Source: Vreelandella halophila
GTDB lineage: Bacteria; Pseudomonadota; Gammaproteobacteria; Pseudomonadales; Oleiphilaceae
Assembly: GCF_009856365.1 (NCBI RefSeq)
Contig: NZ_WMEX01000003.1
Span: 1 to 64,000 of the forward strand
Length of the DNA stretch: 64,000 nt
Reading direction: 5' to 3'
In this document: positions 19,363 to 27,398 of the stretch, piece after piece
Layout of the letters: each line of letters opens with the position of its first letter
How positions within the stretch are numbered: position 1 is the stretch's first letter
Notes under the pieces: model-generated
The model's database searches: none
What the model saw: the letters and a program-made list of their open reading frames with translations, nothing else
What the model was told of the DNA's origin: nothing
Position numbers and translations under genes: made by a program

Positions 19363-19537
19363 ATGGGGTACGGCTCTCCGGGAAGCTCTGGAGCCATGGG
19401 TCAGGCCAAAAGGCCTGACGGGTTGCCATGGATGGTAACCCAGGACCGTCACGCGGAGCAGGATCGCGTAGCGTGACGGGCGGAAGAGCAGCCTACATGG
19501 ACGTACTCGTGGCGATTCCCGGAGAGCCGTACCCCAT
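19363..19537. repeat. Large multi-hairpin intergenic repeat element, copy 2
   Basis: The 399-base gap between mtnA and mtaD is dominated by a nested palindromic element. The outer arms 19363-19384 and 19516-19537 are a perfect 22-base inverted repeat. Inside lie GTCAGGCC-AAAA-GGCCTGAC (19400-19419), a GGGTTGCCAT/ATGGTAACCC hairpin (19420-19441), and CCGTCACGC/GCGTGACGG (19446-19479). It shares CCGGGAATCGC with the element at 11487-11598 (opposite orientation). A TTATACT -10-like sequence at about 19604-19610, right of the element, may belong to the mtaD promoter. I see no coding gene in the gap. Confidence 0.68.
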
Positions 19538-19685
19538 GGCCGCCCGCAACAGGCCAACAGTCTTGAGACAAGGCAAAGCCATGGGACCCAAAGCCACCAT
19601 CCGTTATACTTTCGAGTCTGAAGCCACAGGGCACCACCCACAAGTCCCTGAAAGCCGAGACCCGAAACCAGCAACCGAGCACTCC

Positions 19686-21017
19686 ATGAGCCAGATGCAA
19701 CCAATCGACCAACTCATCAGCGCCCGCTGGCTCCTGCCCATGACCGACCGGCAGGTCCTTGAACACCACAGTGTCGCCATCCAGGGCAACCAGATCCTCG
19801 ATATCTGCCCCACGAACACCGCCCTGGAACGCTACCAGCCCAACCAGCACCGCGACCTCGGCGACCAACTGCTGATGCCCGGGCTCATCAACGCCCACGG
19901 CCACGCCCCCATGACCCTGCTGCGCGGCCTCGGCAACGACCTGCCCCTGATGGAATGGCTCCAGGACCACATCTGGCCCGCCGAGGGCCGCTTCGTGGAC
20001 GAAGCCTTTGTGGCGGACGGCACCCAGCTGGCCATCGCCGAAATGCTGCGTACCGGCACCACCTGCTTCTCGGACATGTACTTCTTCCCCGAGACCATTG
20101 TGGAAACCGCCCAGCAGCACGGCATGCGCATCCAGTCCACCTTCCCGGTACTGGACATGCCAACCCAGTGGGGCAGCGGCCCGGAAGAATACATCCAGAA
20201 AGGGCTGGCCCTGCACGACCGCGTACGCAACAGCAACCTGGCCACCATCGCCTTCGGCCCGCACGCTCCCTACACCATTTCTGACGAACCACTGCGGCGC
20301 ATCGCCACCCTGGCCGAGGAAGTCGATCTGCCCGTTCAGATCCACCTGCACGAGACCGCCGGGGAAGTGGATGACAGCATCCAGAACCACGGCCTGCGCC
20401 CCACCCGCCGACTGGCGGAACTGGGCCTGATCTCGCCGCGCACCCAGTGCGTGCACATGACCCAGGTGGACGATCACGACCTGAAGCTGCTGCAGGAAAG
20501 CGGCGCCCACGTGCTGCACTGTCCGGAAGCCAACATGAAGCTCGCCAGCGGCGCCTGCCCGGTGCAGCGCCTGCTGGATGCCGGCGTGAATGTAGGCCTG
20601 GGCACGGACGGCGCCGCCAGCAACAACAATCTGGACATGTTCGGCGAGATGCAGAGCGCCGCCCTGCTGGGCAAGCTCAGCACCCTTGAGGCCGGCGCCA
20701 CGGACGCCTACAGCGTCCTGCGCATGGCCACCATCAACGGCGCGCAGGCTCTGGGCATCGACGACCGGGTGGGGACGCTTGAACCCGGCAAACAGGCGGA
20801 CATGATCGCCGTGGACCTGGGCGATATCCTGGCACAGCCGGTCTACGACCCGATCCCGCATCTCGTCTACAACACCAACGGCCGCCAGGTTACCCATACG
20901 TGGGTCGCCGGCGAACCCCGGCTGATCGAGGGTGAGCTCCAGCGTATGGATCTTCACGGCCTGCGCGAGCGGGTCAACCAGTGGCAGCGCCACATCGCCG
21001 CAGCCGACCAGCACTGA
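19686..21017 (+). CDS. mtaD: 5-methylthioadenosine/S-adenosylhomocysteine deaminase (TRZ/ATZ family)
   Basis: A 443-residue amidohydrolase that deaminates methylthioadenosine (and/or S-adenosylhomocysteine) to the inosine form. Metal-binding motifs are visible: NAHGHAPMTLLRG (about 66-78), HLHETAGEVDD (about 220) and GTDGAASNNNLDMF (about 308). In Pseudomonas the orthologous gene also precedes ubiG, mupP and the YciK-family SDR gene. The start at 19686 matches the family N terminus; the reading frame is open further upstream through the repeat element, but that part is not gene-like. Confidence 0.9.
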   Translation: MSQMQPIDQLISARWLLPMTDRQVLEHHSVAIQGNQILDICPTNTALERYQPNQHRDLGDQLLMPGLINAHGHAPMTLLRGLGNDLPLMEWLQDHIWPAEGRFVDEAFVADGTQLAIAEMLRTGTTCFSDMYFFPETIVETAQQHGMRIQSTFPVLDMPTQWGSGPEEYIQKGLALHDRVRNSNLATIAFGPHAPYTISDEPLRRIATLAEEVDLPVQIHLHETAGEVDDSIQNHGLRPTRRLAELGLISPRTQCVHMTQVDDHDLKLLQESGAHVLHCPEANMKLASGACPVQRLLDAGVNVGLGTDGAASNNNLDMFGEMQSAALLGKLSTLEAGATDAYSVLRMATINGAQALGIDDRVGTLEPGKQADMIAVDLGDILAQPVYDPIPHLVYNTNGRQVTHTWVAGEPRLIEGELQRMDLHGLRERVNQWQRHIAAADQH

Positions 21018-21027
21018 GGACAGCGCC

Positions 21028-21741
21028 ATGACCCCGAACGTCGACCAGAACGAAATCGCCAAATTCGATGCCATGGCCCAGCGCTGGTGGGACCCGGAAG
21101 GCGAATGCAAACCCCTGCATGAAATCAACCCGCTGCGCCTGGGCTACATCGAGCAGCACACCGGCAGCCTCAACGGCCAGACCGTGCTGGACGTGGGCTG
21201 CGGCGGCGGTCTGCTCAGCGAAGCCATGGCCCGCCGCGGGGCGACGGTGACCGGCATCGACCTGAGCCGGGAAGCCGTGGGCGTCGCTGACCTGCACGCT
21301 CTGGAAGCCGAAGTCACCGTGGATTACCGCGTGGAGGATGTGGAGGCGCTGGTGGAACAGGAAGCGGGCCGCTACGACACCGTCACCTGCCTGGAGGTCC
21401 TGGAGCACGTACCGGATCCGGCCGCCACGGTCGCGGCCTGCGCCCGCCTGCTCAAGCCCGGCGGCAGCCTGGTTGTCTCGACCATCAACCGCAACGCCAA
21501 GTCCTGGCTCTTCGCCAAGGTGGGCGCCGAATACGTGCTCAACCTTCTGCCCCGTGGCACCCATGAGTGGAAACGTTTCATCCGGCCTTCCGAGATGGAC
21601 CGCCACTTCCGGCACGCGGGCATTGAGACCCGAGACACCACGGGCCTGACCTACAACCCGGTCACCGGCCAGTACCGGCTCGGGCGGGACATCGACGTTA
21701 ACTACTTCATGCACGGCATCAAGCCGGAGGCCGACGCGTGA
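21028..21741 (+). CDS. ubiG: Ubiquinone biosynthesis O-methyltransferase
   Basis: A 237-residue SAM-dependent methyltransferase catalysing both O-methylations of ubiquinone synthesis. N-terminal EIAKFDAMAQRWWDPEG and the SAM-binding motif VLDVGCGGGLLSEAMA are diagnostic, as are CLEVLEHVPDP and the STINRN segment. GAGGA precedes the ATG; mtaD ends 10 bases upstream and the next gene starts inside the last codons. Confidence 0.96.
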   Translation: MTPNVDQNEIAKFDAMAQRWWDPEGECKPLHEINPLRLGYIEQHTGSLNGQTVLDVGCGGGLLSEAMARRGATVTGIDLSREAVGVADLHALEAEVTVDYRVEDVEALVEQEAGRYDTVTCLEVLEHVPDPAATVAACARLLKPGGSLVVSTINRNAKSWLFAKVGAEYVLNLLPRGTHEWKRFIRPSEMDRHFRHAGIETRDTTGLTYNPVTGQYRLGRDIDVNYFMHGIKPEADA

Positions 21742-22421
21742 GCCGCTTCAGCGCCATCCTGTTCGACCTGGACGGCACCCTGCTGGATACCGCACCGGAC
21801 TTCATCTGGTGCCTGAACACCCAGCGTGCACGCCACAGCCTGCCCCAGCTGGACGAACACAGTATCCGGCGAGTGGTCTCCAACGGAGCCCGCGGGCTGG
21901 TTCAGCTCGGTTTCGGGCTGCGCCCCGGCGATCATGGCTACGACGACCGCCATGCCGAGCTTCTGGAACTGTACATCAGCCATATCGCCGTCCACACCCG
22001 GCTTTTTCCGGGGCTGGCCGAGGTTCTGGCGCACCTGGAGGCGAAACAGGTGCCCTGGGGCATCGTCACCAACAAAGCCAGCCAATACACGCTGAAGCTG
22101 CTCGAGGACATGGACCTTCTCAAGCGCTGTGCCAGCGTCATCTGCCCGGATCATGTGGCCAACACCAAACCGGACCCGGAACCGGTACTGCTGGCCGCTG
22201 AGCAGATCGGTGTGGCGCCTGAAACCTGTCTCTACGCCGGTGACCATCGGCGCGATATTGAATCCGGCCTGGCCGCCGGCATGACCACCGTGGCCGCACG
22301 CTACGGCTACCTGGGCGCGGATGAGAACGTGGCGGACTGGAACGCCCACCACATCATCGACCACGGCCGCGAACTCTTTCACCTGATCGACACCCACCGA
22401 CCCGAAACGGATTCCGCATGA
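21738..22421 (+). CDS. mupP: N-acetylmuramic acid 6-phosphate phosphatase (MupP-like HAD hydrolase)
   Basis: A 227-residue HAD-IA phosphatase with the nucleophile motif FDLDGTLLDT, the VTNKAS motif II and KPDPEPV motif III. In Pseudomonas the protein at this position (between ubiG and a YciK-type SDR) is MupP, which dephosphorylates MurNAc-6-phosphate in cell-wall recycling; a phosphoglycolate phosphatase role (Gph) is the alternative. The start is a GTG overlapping the ubiG stop (GTGA). Context rather than sequence alone decides the name. Confidence 0.85.
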   Translation: MSRFSAILFDLDGTLLDTAPDFIWCLNTQRARHSLPQLDEHSIRRVVSNGARGLVQLGFGLRPGDHGYDDRHAELLELYISHIAVHTRLFPGLAEVLAHLEAKQVPWGIVTNKASQYTLKLLEDMDLLKRCASVICPDHVANTKPDPEPVLLAAEQIGVAPETCLYAGDHRRDIESGLAAGMTTVAARYGYLGADENVADWNAHHIIDHGRELFHLIDTHRPETDSA

Positions 22422-23185
22422 GCGCACAGACCATCGAGAACTACCAGCCCACAGCGGACCTGTTGAAGGACCGCATCATCATGGTCACCGGCGCCGGTGA
22501 CGGCATCGGCCGGGCCGCAGCAAAAGCCTACGCCGCCCATGGCGCCACCGTTATCCTTCTGGGGCGCACCATTAAAAAGCTGGAAAAGGTCTATGACGAG
22601 ATCGACGCCGCTGGCCACCCGGAGCCGTTGATCCTGCCGCTGGATATTGAAGGCGCTGGCGCGGCGGACTATGACCAGGTGGTGGAACGCATCGAGGAGG
22701 ACTTCGGCCGACTGGACGGCCTGCTGCACAATGCCAGCCGTCTCGGCGACCGCACGCCGCTGGAGTACTACAATCCGGAGGAATGGGAACGGGTGATGCG
22801 CACCAATGTAACCGGTGCCTTCCTGCTCAGCCAGGCCATGACCCCGCTGCTGCGCGCCGCTCCGGACGCCTCAGTGATCTTCACGTCATCAAGCGTGGGC
22901 CGTAAGGGGCGCGCCAACTGGGGCGCCTACGCCATCTCCAAGTTCGCCACCGAAGGCCTGATGGAAACCCTCGCCGATGAACTGGACGATGCGCGCACCG
23001 CCGTGCGGGTGAACAGCCTCAACCCCGGCGCCACCCGCACCTACATGCGCCACCTCGCCTACCCGGCCGAGGACCCGGCCAGCAACCCGGAACCGGACGC
23101 CATCATGGGCGCCTACCTGTACCTGATGGGCCCGGATTCAAAAGGCGTAACCGGCCAGCAGTTCGACGCCCAGATCAAGCGCTGA
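22418..23185 (+). CDS. yciK: YciK-family SDR oxidoreductase
   Basis: A 255-residue short-chain dehydrogenase with the NADP-binding motif TGAGDGIGRA (about 23-32), HNAS (about 106) and the YAISK catalytic motif. Members are predicted oxidoreductases of unknown substrate. The start ATGA overlaps the stop of mupP, so it is the last gene of the mtaD-ubiG-mupP-yciK operon. Its 3' end overlaps convergent rdgC by 11 bases. Confidence 0.92.
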   Translation: MSAQTIENYQPTADLLKDRIIMVTGAGDGIGRAAAKAYAAHGATVILLGRTIKKLEKVYDEIDAAGHPEPLILPLDIEGAGAADYDQVVERIEEDFGRLDGLLHNASRLGDRTPLEYYNPEEWERVMRTNVTGAFLLSQAMTPLLRAAPDASVIFTSSSVGRKGRANWGAYAISKFATEGLMETLADELDDARTAVRVNSLNPGATRTYMRHLAYPAEDPASNPEPDAIMGAYLYLMGPDSKGVTGQQFDAQIKR

Positions 23186-24098
23186 GCGCGGAACGGTCCT
23201 CGCCGCCAAAGGCCTCCAGCAGCGCCGGAACCAGGCGTGACAACTCCAGTGTCATCAGGCTGAAGGCGGCATCAAAGCGGGCGACGCGGTCATCCCCGGC
23301 ATCGTCGTCCAGCTTCTCCTTCAGGTCATCCCCGAAGCGCAGCCGACGGATCGTCAGCTCATCGTCCAGCATGAACGACAGCTGATCCTCCCAGTCCAGC
23401 GCCAGCCGCGTCACGCTCATGGCGTTATCCAGATGGGCACGAACCTCATCCCCATCCAGACCCACGCCCTTGATGCGGACCACACCGCCCTGCTCCTCAT
23501 CATCGCGCAGTTCACACTCATCCGCTGGCACCAACCCAGCTGGAGGATGCGCTTCACCGCGTAGCCATTGGGTCATAGTGAACGCCGGCGATTGCTGTAC
23601 CGCCGGCGGGCGCACCGGCATGGAGCCCAACGTCTCACGCAGCTCCGAAAGCAGTGTCTCGGCCGCGTTACTGGCAGCGGAGTCCACCACAACCAGTTCC
23701 TGGGACGGCGCAATATAGGCATGAATGAACCGCGACTTGGTGAACGCCCGGGGCAACAGTTCCAGCGTCACCTGCTCCTTGATCTCCGTCTTATCCTTGC
23801 GCCGCAGCGGTTGCCCCCGCTCTTCCTCAGCCGCGGCAACGCGCTCATCCACCTCCTCGCGGATCACCGCCGGCGGCAGCACCTTCTCCTCGCGGCGCAG
23901 GCAAACCAGATGGCACTCTCCGGACGTAAACACCAGCTGATCGCCATCACGCCCAAGCGGCGACACCCAGCCCATACGCTCGGTGTCCTGGGGCCCGCAG
24001 GGCTGGAACGCCCGCTTTGCCAGCGCCTCCTCCAGGGCCTCGGCGGACCACTCGAAGGCTTTGGTGATACGATAGAGACGCGCGTTACGAAACCACAT
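23175..24098 (-). CDS. rdgC: Recombination-associated protein RdgC
   Basis: A 307-residue RdgC, a ring-shaped DNA-binding protein that antagonises RecA and is important in strains with certain recombination defects. Typical N terminus MWFRNARLYRITK and conserved segments FQPCGPQDTERMGWV, EEKVLPPAVI and LLPRAFTKSR. The start at 24098 aligns with E. coli RdgC and has GGGGAT upstream; a longer in-frame start at 24116 is unlikely. Confidence 0.96.
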   Translation of the reverse strand: MWFRNARLYRITKAFEWSAEALEEALAKRAFQPCGPQDTERMGWVSPLGRDGDQLVFTSGECHLVCLRREEKVLPPAVIREEVDERVAAAEEERGQPLRRKDKTEIKEQVTLELLPRAFTKSRFIHAYIAPSQELVVVDSAASNAAETLLSELRETLGSMPVRPPAVQQSPAFTMTQWLRGEAHPPAGLVPADECELRDDEEQGGVVRIKGVGLDGDEVRAHLDNAMSVTRLALDWEDQLSFMLDDELTIRRLRFGDDLKEKLDDDAGDDRVARFDAAFSLMTLELSRLVPALLEAFGGEDRSALSA

Positions 24099-24157
24099 GA
24101 ACCAGATCCCCGGCATTGACCAAACAGGGCCGGGATTATCCGGGGGAAGCCAGCACC

Positions 24158-24409
24158 ATGTCCACAGGCACCAGCCTCTATTTCTACATCACTGAAAACT
24201 GCGAACTCTGCGAACAGGCCGAACAGATCCTCGTCCGCACCCCACTCGAGACCCCCATCCCGGTGGACGTCGTCGACATCAGCGAATCCGAGGAGCTGGT
24301 GGAACAATACGGTGAGCGCATTCCGGTTCTGCGTATGGAACCTGAAGGAAAGGAACTGGACTGGCCGTTTACGGCGGAGGATGTGATCGCGTTTCTGGGA
24401 AACCACTGA
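24158..24409 (+). CDS. Glutaredoxin-family protein (DUF836 type)
   Basis: An 83-residue thioredoxin-fold protein with a CxxC active site (CELC near residue 13) and the cis-Pro segment RIPVLRM. Probably a small cytosolic redox protein; the partner is unknown. The start at 24158 has GGGGGAAG upstream and fits the family length. Divergent from rdgC with a gap of about 60 bases. Confidence 0.85.
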   Translation: MSTGTSLYFYITENCELCEQAEQILVRTPLETPIPVDVVDISESEELVEQYGERIPVLRMEPEGKELDWPFTAEDVIAFLGNH

Positions 24410-24452
24410 CCGATAGTCGTGTGGGCTGGGCCAGATAAAGGGGGCGTTACTA

Positions 24453-24470
24453 TCGCGGCTGTAGCCGCGA
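24453..24470. repeat. REP-like palindrome
   Basis: A perfect 18-base palindrome (TCGCGGCT-GT-... with 8-base arms) between the glutaredoxin-like gene and yaaA. It has no T tract on either side, so it is not an intrinsic terminator; the sequence resembles the REP palindromes common in Pseudomonas relatives. Confidence 0.5.
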
Positions 24471-24535
24471 CCCCCACGCCCACTCACCAGAAAAATGTTA
24501 GACTACCCCTAACAGAAACCTTGGGAGGATAGAAA

Positions 24536-25300
24536 ATGTTAATGGTCGTCTCACCCGCCAAAAAACTCGACTACGAAAGCAAGCTCCCCACGAGCAGCTA
24601 CTCCCAACCCCAGTTCCTCGAACACAGCCGGGAACTGATCGACGACCTGAAACAGCTGGAACCCCACCAGGTCAGCAACCTCATGGGCATCAGCCAGCAG
24701 CTCGGCGAACTCAACGCCCAACGCTATCAGGAATGGCACACCCCCTTCACGCCCGACAACGCGCGCCCGAGCGTCCTCGCGTTCAAAGGCGACGTCTACG
24801 AAGGCATGGCGCCGGAAAAGTTCACCCAGAACGACTTCGACTTCGCCCAGCACCACCTGCGCATCCTCTCCGGCCTCTACGGCGTGCTGCGCCCGCTGGA
24901 CCTGATGCAGCCCTACCGCCTGGAAATGGGCACGAAGTTCCAGAATGCCCGGGGCAAGGACCTCTATGCCTTCTGGAAGGACACCATCACCGCCCACCTG
25001 AAGAATGAGCTGGAACAGGACGACGGTGTGCTGATCAACCTCGCCTCCAACGAATACTTCAAGGCCGTGGATCACAGGAAACTGGGTGCCCGCATCATCA
25101 CACCCCAGTTCAAGGACTGGAAGAACGGCCAGTACAAGATGATCAGCTTCTACGCCAAGAAGGCCCGGGGCATGATGGCCGCCTACATCATCCGCAACCG
25201 CTTGACCGATCCAGAGGATGTGAAAGGCTTTGATACCGACGGCTATGCGTTCAACGAAGAGCTGTCCAATGGGGATAACTGGGTATTTACGCGGGGATAG
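24536..25300 (+). CDS. yaaA: Peroxide stress protein YaaA
   Basis: A 254-residue UPF0246/YaaA protein; in E. coli it lowers free intracellular iron during hydrogen peroxide stress and binds DNA. Highly conserved start ([14 protein letters not shown]) and segments [37 protein letters not shown] and [19 protein letters not shown] lies about 8 bases upstream of the ATG. Single-gene unit. Confidence 0.96.
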   Translation: MLMVVSPAKKLDYESKLPTSSYSQPQFLEHSRELIDDLKQLEPHQVSNLMGISQQLGELNAQRYQEWHTPFTPDNARPSVLAFKGDVYEGMAPEKFTQNDFDFAQHHLRILSGLYGVLRPLDLMQPYRLEMGTKFQNARGKDLYAFWKDTITAHLKNELEQDDGVLINLASNEYFKAVDHRKLGARIITPQFKDWKNGQYKMISFYAKKARGMMAAYIIRNRLTDPEDVKGFDTDGYAFNEELSNGDNWVFTRG

Positions 25301-25307
25301 AATGCCC

Positions 25308-25397
25308 ATCGCGACCGAGGGTCGCTCCTACAGGCCATATGTCCTGTTCACAATGAACCAGGACCAAGTCTCTGTAGGAGCGGCGCCCCTCTCGTGA
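25308..25397. repeat. REP pair (BIME-like)
   Basis: Two inverted copies of a REP unit, 25308-25332 (reads TGTAGGAGCGACCC... on the minus strand) and 25373-25397 (TGTAGGAGCGGCGC... on the plus strand), flank about 40 bases. Each unit begins TGTAGGAGCG and contains an imperfect hairpin ending in CGCGAT or a variant. Located between yaaA and the lysozyme gene. Confidence 0.72.
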
Positions 25398-25540
25398 CCC
25401 CCCAATTGCCTGCCGGCAAGACTTCGTCCGAGACCGGCCCTTCTGTTGACCTGAGCCTGAATGCTAGGCTTAGCATCAAGAGGGTCGAGCCAAAACCAGC
25501 CCTCCATCAAACAATCTGAAGACTGATAAAGGGAATTATC

Positions 25541-26032
25541 ATGAACCAGTTGAGCACTAAAGGACTATCCCTCCTGAAAACTCTGGAAGGGTTCCGCAAT
25601 GCTCCGTACGACGACCAAACCGGTAAAGACACGGATAGTTGGGTCGCGGGAGCGACTGTCGGCTTTGGCCATCTAATCGACAGAGATGAATGGGATGAGT
25701 TCAAGGATGGAGTTACCAGGGAAGAGGCTGAGCGACTGTTGAGACAAGATTTACGTCCTTTCGTTAACGCTGTCCGGAACAAAACCCAAACGCCGTTGTC
25801 CCAGCACCAGTTTGATGCATTGGTGATCTTTACGTTCAATATAGGTCGAACAGCTTTTAGAAACTCGTCCGTACTGAAACTGATCAACAGGCCTCAGGCA
25901 AACACCCAATACCGGAACCTGGAATCTGCCTGGAAAGCATGGAACAGATCTCAGGGACAGGTCATGGAAGGACTCAAGCGCCGCCGGGCGATTGAATGGC
26001 AGCTTTTTGAATCAGGGAGATATCGTAAATGA
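25541..26032 (+). CDS. GH24 (T4-type) lysozyme
   Basis: A 163-residue phage-type lysozyme that would hydrolyse peptidoglycan glycan strands. The catalytic triad of T4 lysozyme is recognisable: Glu16 (LEGFRNAPYDDQTG), Asp24 or Asp25, and a Thr in ATVGFGHLI; later DALVIFTFNIG and the C-terminal RRRAIEWQLFESG are typical of GH24. There is no signal peptide. Its composition is more A/T-rich than the neighbours, and no holin, spanin or other phage gene is nearby. The next gene starts inside its last codon (ATGA), so the two are co-translated. Confidence 0.88.
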   Translation: MNQLSTKGLSLLKTLEGFRNAPYDDQTGKDTDSWVAGATVGFGHLIDRDEWDEFKDGVTREEAERLLRQDLRPFVNAVRNKTQTPLSQHQFDALVIFTFNIGRTAFRNSSVLKLINRPQANTQYRNLESAWKAWNRSQGQVMEGLKRRRAIEWQLFESGRYRK

Positions 26033-26487
26033 CAGGGATTGGTTCACTACTGAAACACCAGGTTGCCGTATTACTTCTGGCCATTATGGTTCCAATGTTC
26101 GCATACGGGCTCGACAACCCGGACAAACCGGATCTGGTAGCATCCTTCCAGTCGCGTGCCGAACCTTATAAGGAACGAATCAGGAACAAGTCTGAAACAA
26201 CCCAACAATACCGGAAAGCCTATTCAGACTATCGGGTATTTCTTGAAAAGGAACTCGAGTCCTCATATCAGAAGCTGATCCAAGCACTGCCTGACTCGAG
26301 GACGAAGTCTTTCAAACGTTCCCAGAAACAGTGGGCAGCATTCCAGGACTCGGAGTTCAGATTTATTGACGATAACTGGAGTCACACCAGCTTCGGCAGT
26401 TCATCTGTCATCTCCCGGGGCGGCTACAAAACCCAGGTTCTTGAAAACAGAATAATCCTCATCCTCCAGTATCTTCAGAACTATTAA
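26029..26487 (+). CDS. LprI-like (DUF1311) lysozyme-inhibitor-type protein
   Basis: A 152-residue exported protein: Sec signal peptide (about 1-27, hydrophobic LLLAIMVPMFAYG), then a helical domain with the DUF1311/LprI pattern (ELESSYQKLIQALPDS...FKRSQKQWAAFQDSEFRF). The Cys residues often conserved in LprI homologues are absent. Mycobacterial LprI inhibits lysozyme. The coupling with a GH24 lysozyme suggests it protects the producer's periplasm from that enzyme. The family assignment is by motif; the inhibitory role is inferred. Confidence 0.72.
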   Translation: MTGIGSLLKHQVAVLLLAIMVPMFAYGLDNPDKPDLVASFQSRAEPYKERIRNKSETTQQYRKAYSDYRVFLEKELESSYQKLIQALPDSRTKSFKRSQKQWAAFQDSEFRFIDDNWSHTSFGSSSVISRGGYKTQVLENRIILILQYLQNY

Positions 26488-26551
26488 GGCGGCCATTTGC
26501 TAAGGGTGGTTGAGGGCATGGGAGGCCCCTACAGCTCAGTATAACGCTCCC

Positions 26552-26603
26552 CTTGCAGGAGCGTACCCCACACGCGGTTCCTTGGTCTCCTTGCTCCTGC
26601 AAG
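26552..26603. repeat. Degenerate REP pair
   Basis: Inverted CTTGCAGGAGCG (starting 26552) and TTGCTCCTGCAAG (26591-26603) resemble diverged halves of the GTAGGAGCG REP family found at 25308, 27316 and 34616. It separates the lysozyme/inhibitor pair from the convergent toxin gene. Confidence 0.5.
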
Positions 26604-26627
26604 TAAATGCCTGCCGCTGTACCATCG

Positions 26628-27041
26628 TCAAGGTGTCTCCACTCCCGCAATCCGCAACGCTGCCCGGTCAAAACTGTACAGTGGCTCAGCCCCCATGGAC
26701 CGGGCCTTGTGAGCGATCAACGCATCCGGCAACCCAAAGCCAGTCTGGTCCACAAAATCGCAGTAGGCAGCCCATACCACCTGCTCATCCTCAAAGCCGA
26801 AGCCCGGTTCCTCCAAAAGAGCGAGCACAACCCGGGCCAGTTGATCCCGCGACAACCGGTAGCGTTTGCCGGCCAGCGTCCAGAGCGTTTCGCAGAGAAC
26901 AACATCAGTAATCAGAACCTGCGCAGTGGCTCCAAGGCACGCTCTGGCGCGCCGCGTCTGCTCTGGATCATCGTTCAGCAGGTGGCGAAGCAGTACATTG
27001 GTATCAATGGCCACCATCCCTGGACTGCTGGATTCCGTCAT
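26628..27041 (-). CDS. PIN-domain ribonuclease toxin (VapC-like)
   Basis: A 137-residue PIN protein, expected to cleave RNA. Acidic metal-binding residues are present: Asp in VAIDTNVLLRHLLNDD, Glu in DVVLCETLW, Asp in GFGLPDALIA, and Asp in YSFDRAA. The start at 27041 has GAGGAG seven bases upstream; an internal ATG at 27017 (MVAIDTN...) has a weak site but fits the usual VapC N terminus. Its start region overlaps the end of the antitoxin gene, the normal arrangement for a toxin-antitoxin operon. Confidence 0.85.
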   Translation of the reverse strand: MTESSSPGMVAIDTNVLLRHLLNDDPEQTRRARACLGATAQVLITDVVLCETLWTLAGKRYRLSRDQLARVVLALLEEPGFGFEDEQVVWAAYCDFVDQTGFGLPDALIAHKARSMGAEPLYSFDRAALRIAGVETP

Positions 27042-27240
27042 CCCTGGACTCCTCTTCACTGAAACGCTCATCCGGCTGGATATCCCTCAGAAGGCCGTCA
27101 CTGGCTCCTGGTGTCTGTTTGATCAGGGTGATGTGCCCATCGTGTTCCAGAACCTTGAACTCATCACCACTGCTCAGACCAGCCCTGTCACACAGGGATT
27201 TGGGAAGCGTAACCTGACGCTTGGAACTGAGTCTTGTCAT
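27004..27240 (-). CDS. AbrB/MazE-type antitoxin
   Basis: A 78-residue protein with a SpoVT/AbrB swapped-hairpin DNA-binding domain (TRLSSKRQVTLPKSLCDRAGLSSGDEF, about 2-28) and an acidic C-terminal tail that would bind the PIN toxin. Likely represses its own operon. The start at 27240 has GGGGGAAA upstream. It overlaps the toxin gene by 38 bases if the toxin starts at 27041, or by 14 if at 27017. Confidence 0.82.
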   Translation of the reverse strand: MTRLSSKRQVTLPKSLCDRAGLSSGDEFKVLEHDGHITLIKQTPGASDGLLRDIQPDERFSEEESRDDGIQQSRDGGH

Positions 27241-27315
27241 GGTTTCCCCCAAGAGTTGGATCCCAACATAGTAAGAATTTACCATTCCAGACCCAGTAAA
27301 GCCATGCACCAGAAA

Positions 27316-27382
27316 ATCGCGACCAAGGGTCGCTCCTACGCAATATCGTCCTCCCTTCGTAGGAGCGCGCCCTGCGCGCGAT
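27316..27382. repeat. REP pair (BIME-like)
   Basis: Inverted REP units at 27316-27340 and 27358-27382, each with the GTAGGAGCG core and a CGCG-containing end, separated by 17 bases. The arrangement matches the pair at 25308-25397, so the lysozyme and toxin-antitoxin genes lie between two such pairs. Also downstream of the protein acetyltransferase gene. Confidence 0.72.
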
Positions 27383-27398
27383 AGATCAAACTTTCCTT

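Noticed and set aside
19449-21128. 559-codon open frame on the minus strand
   Set aside because: Antisense to mtaD and the start of ubiG, whose catalytic motifs are clear; no domain on the minus strand.
25541-26487. Prophage
   Set aside because: Only a lysozyme is phage-like; no integrase, structural, holin or replication genes are present nearby.
25308-27382. CRISPR array
   Set aside because: The repeats are few, inverted in pairs, imperfect and not separated by regular spacers; they are REP elements.
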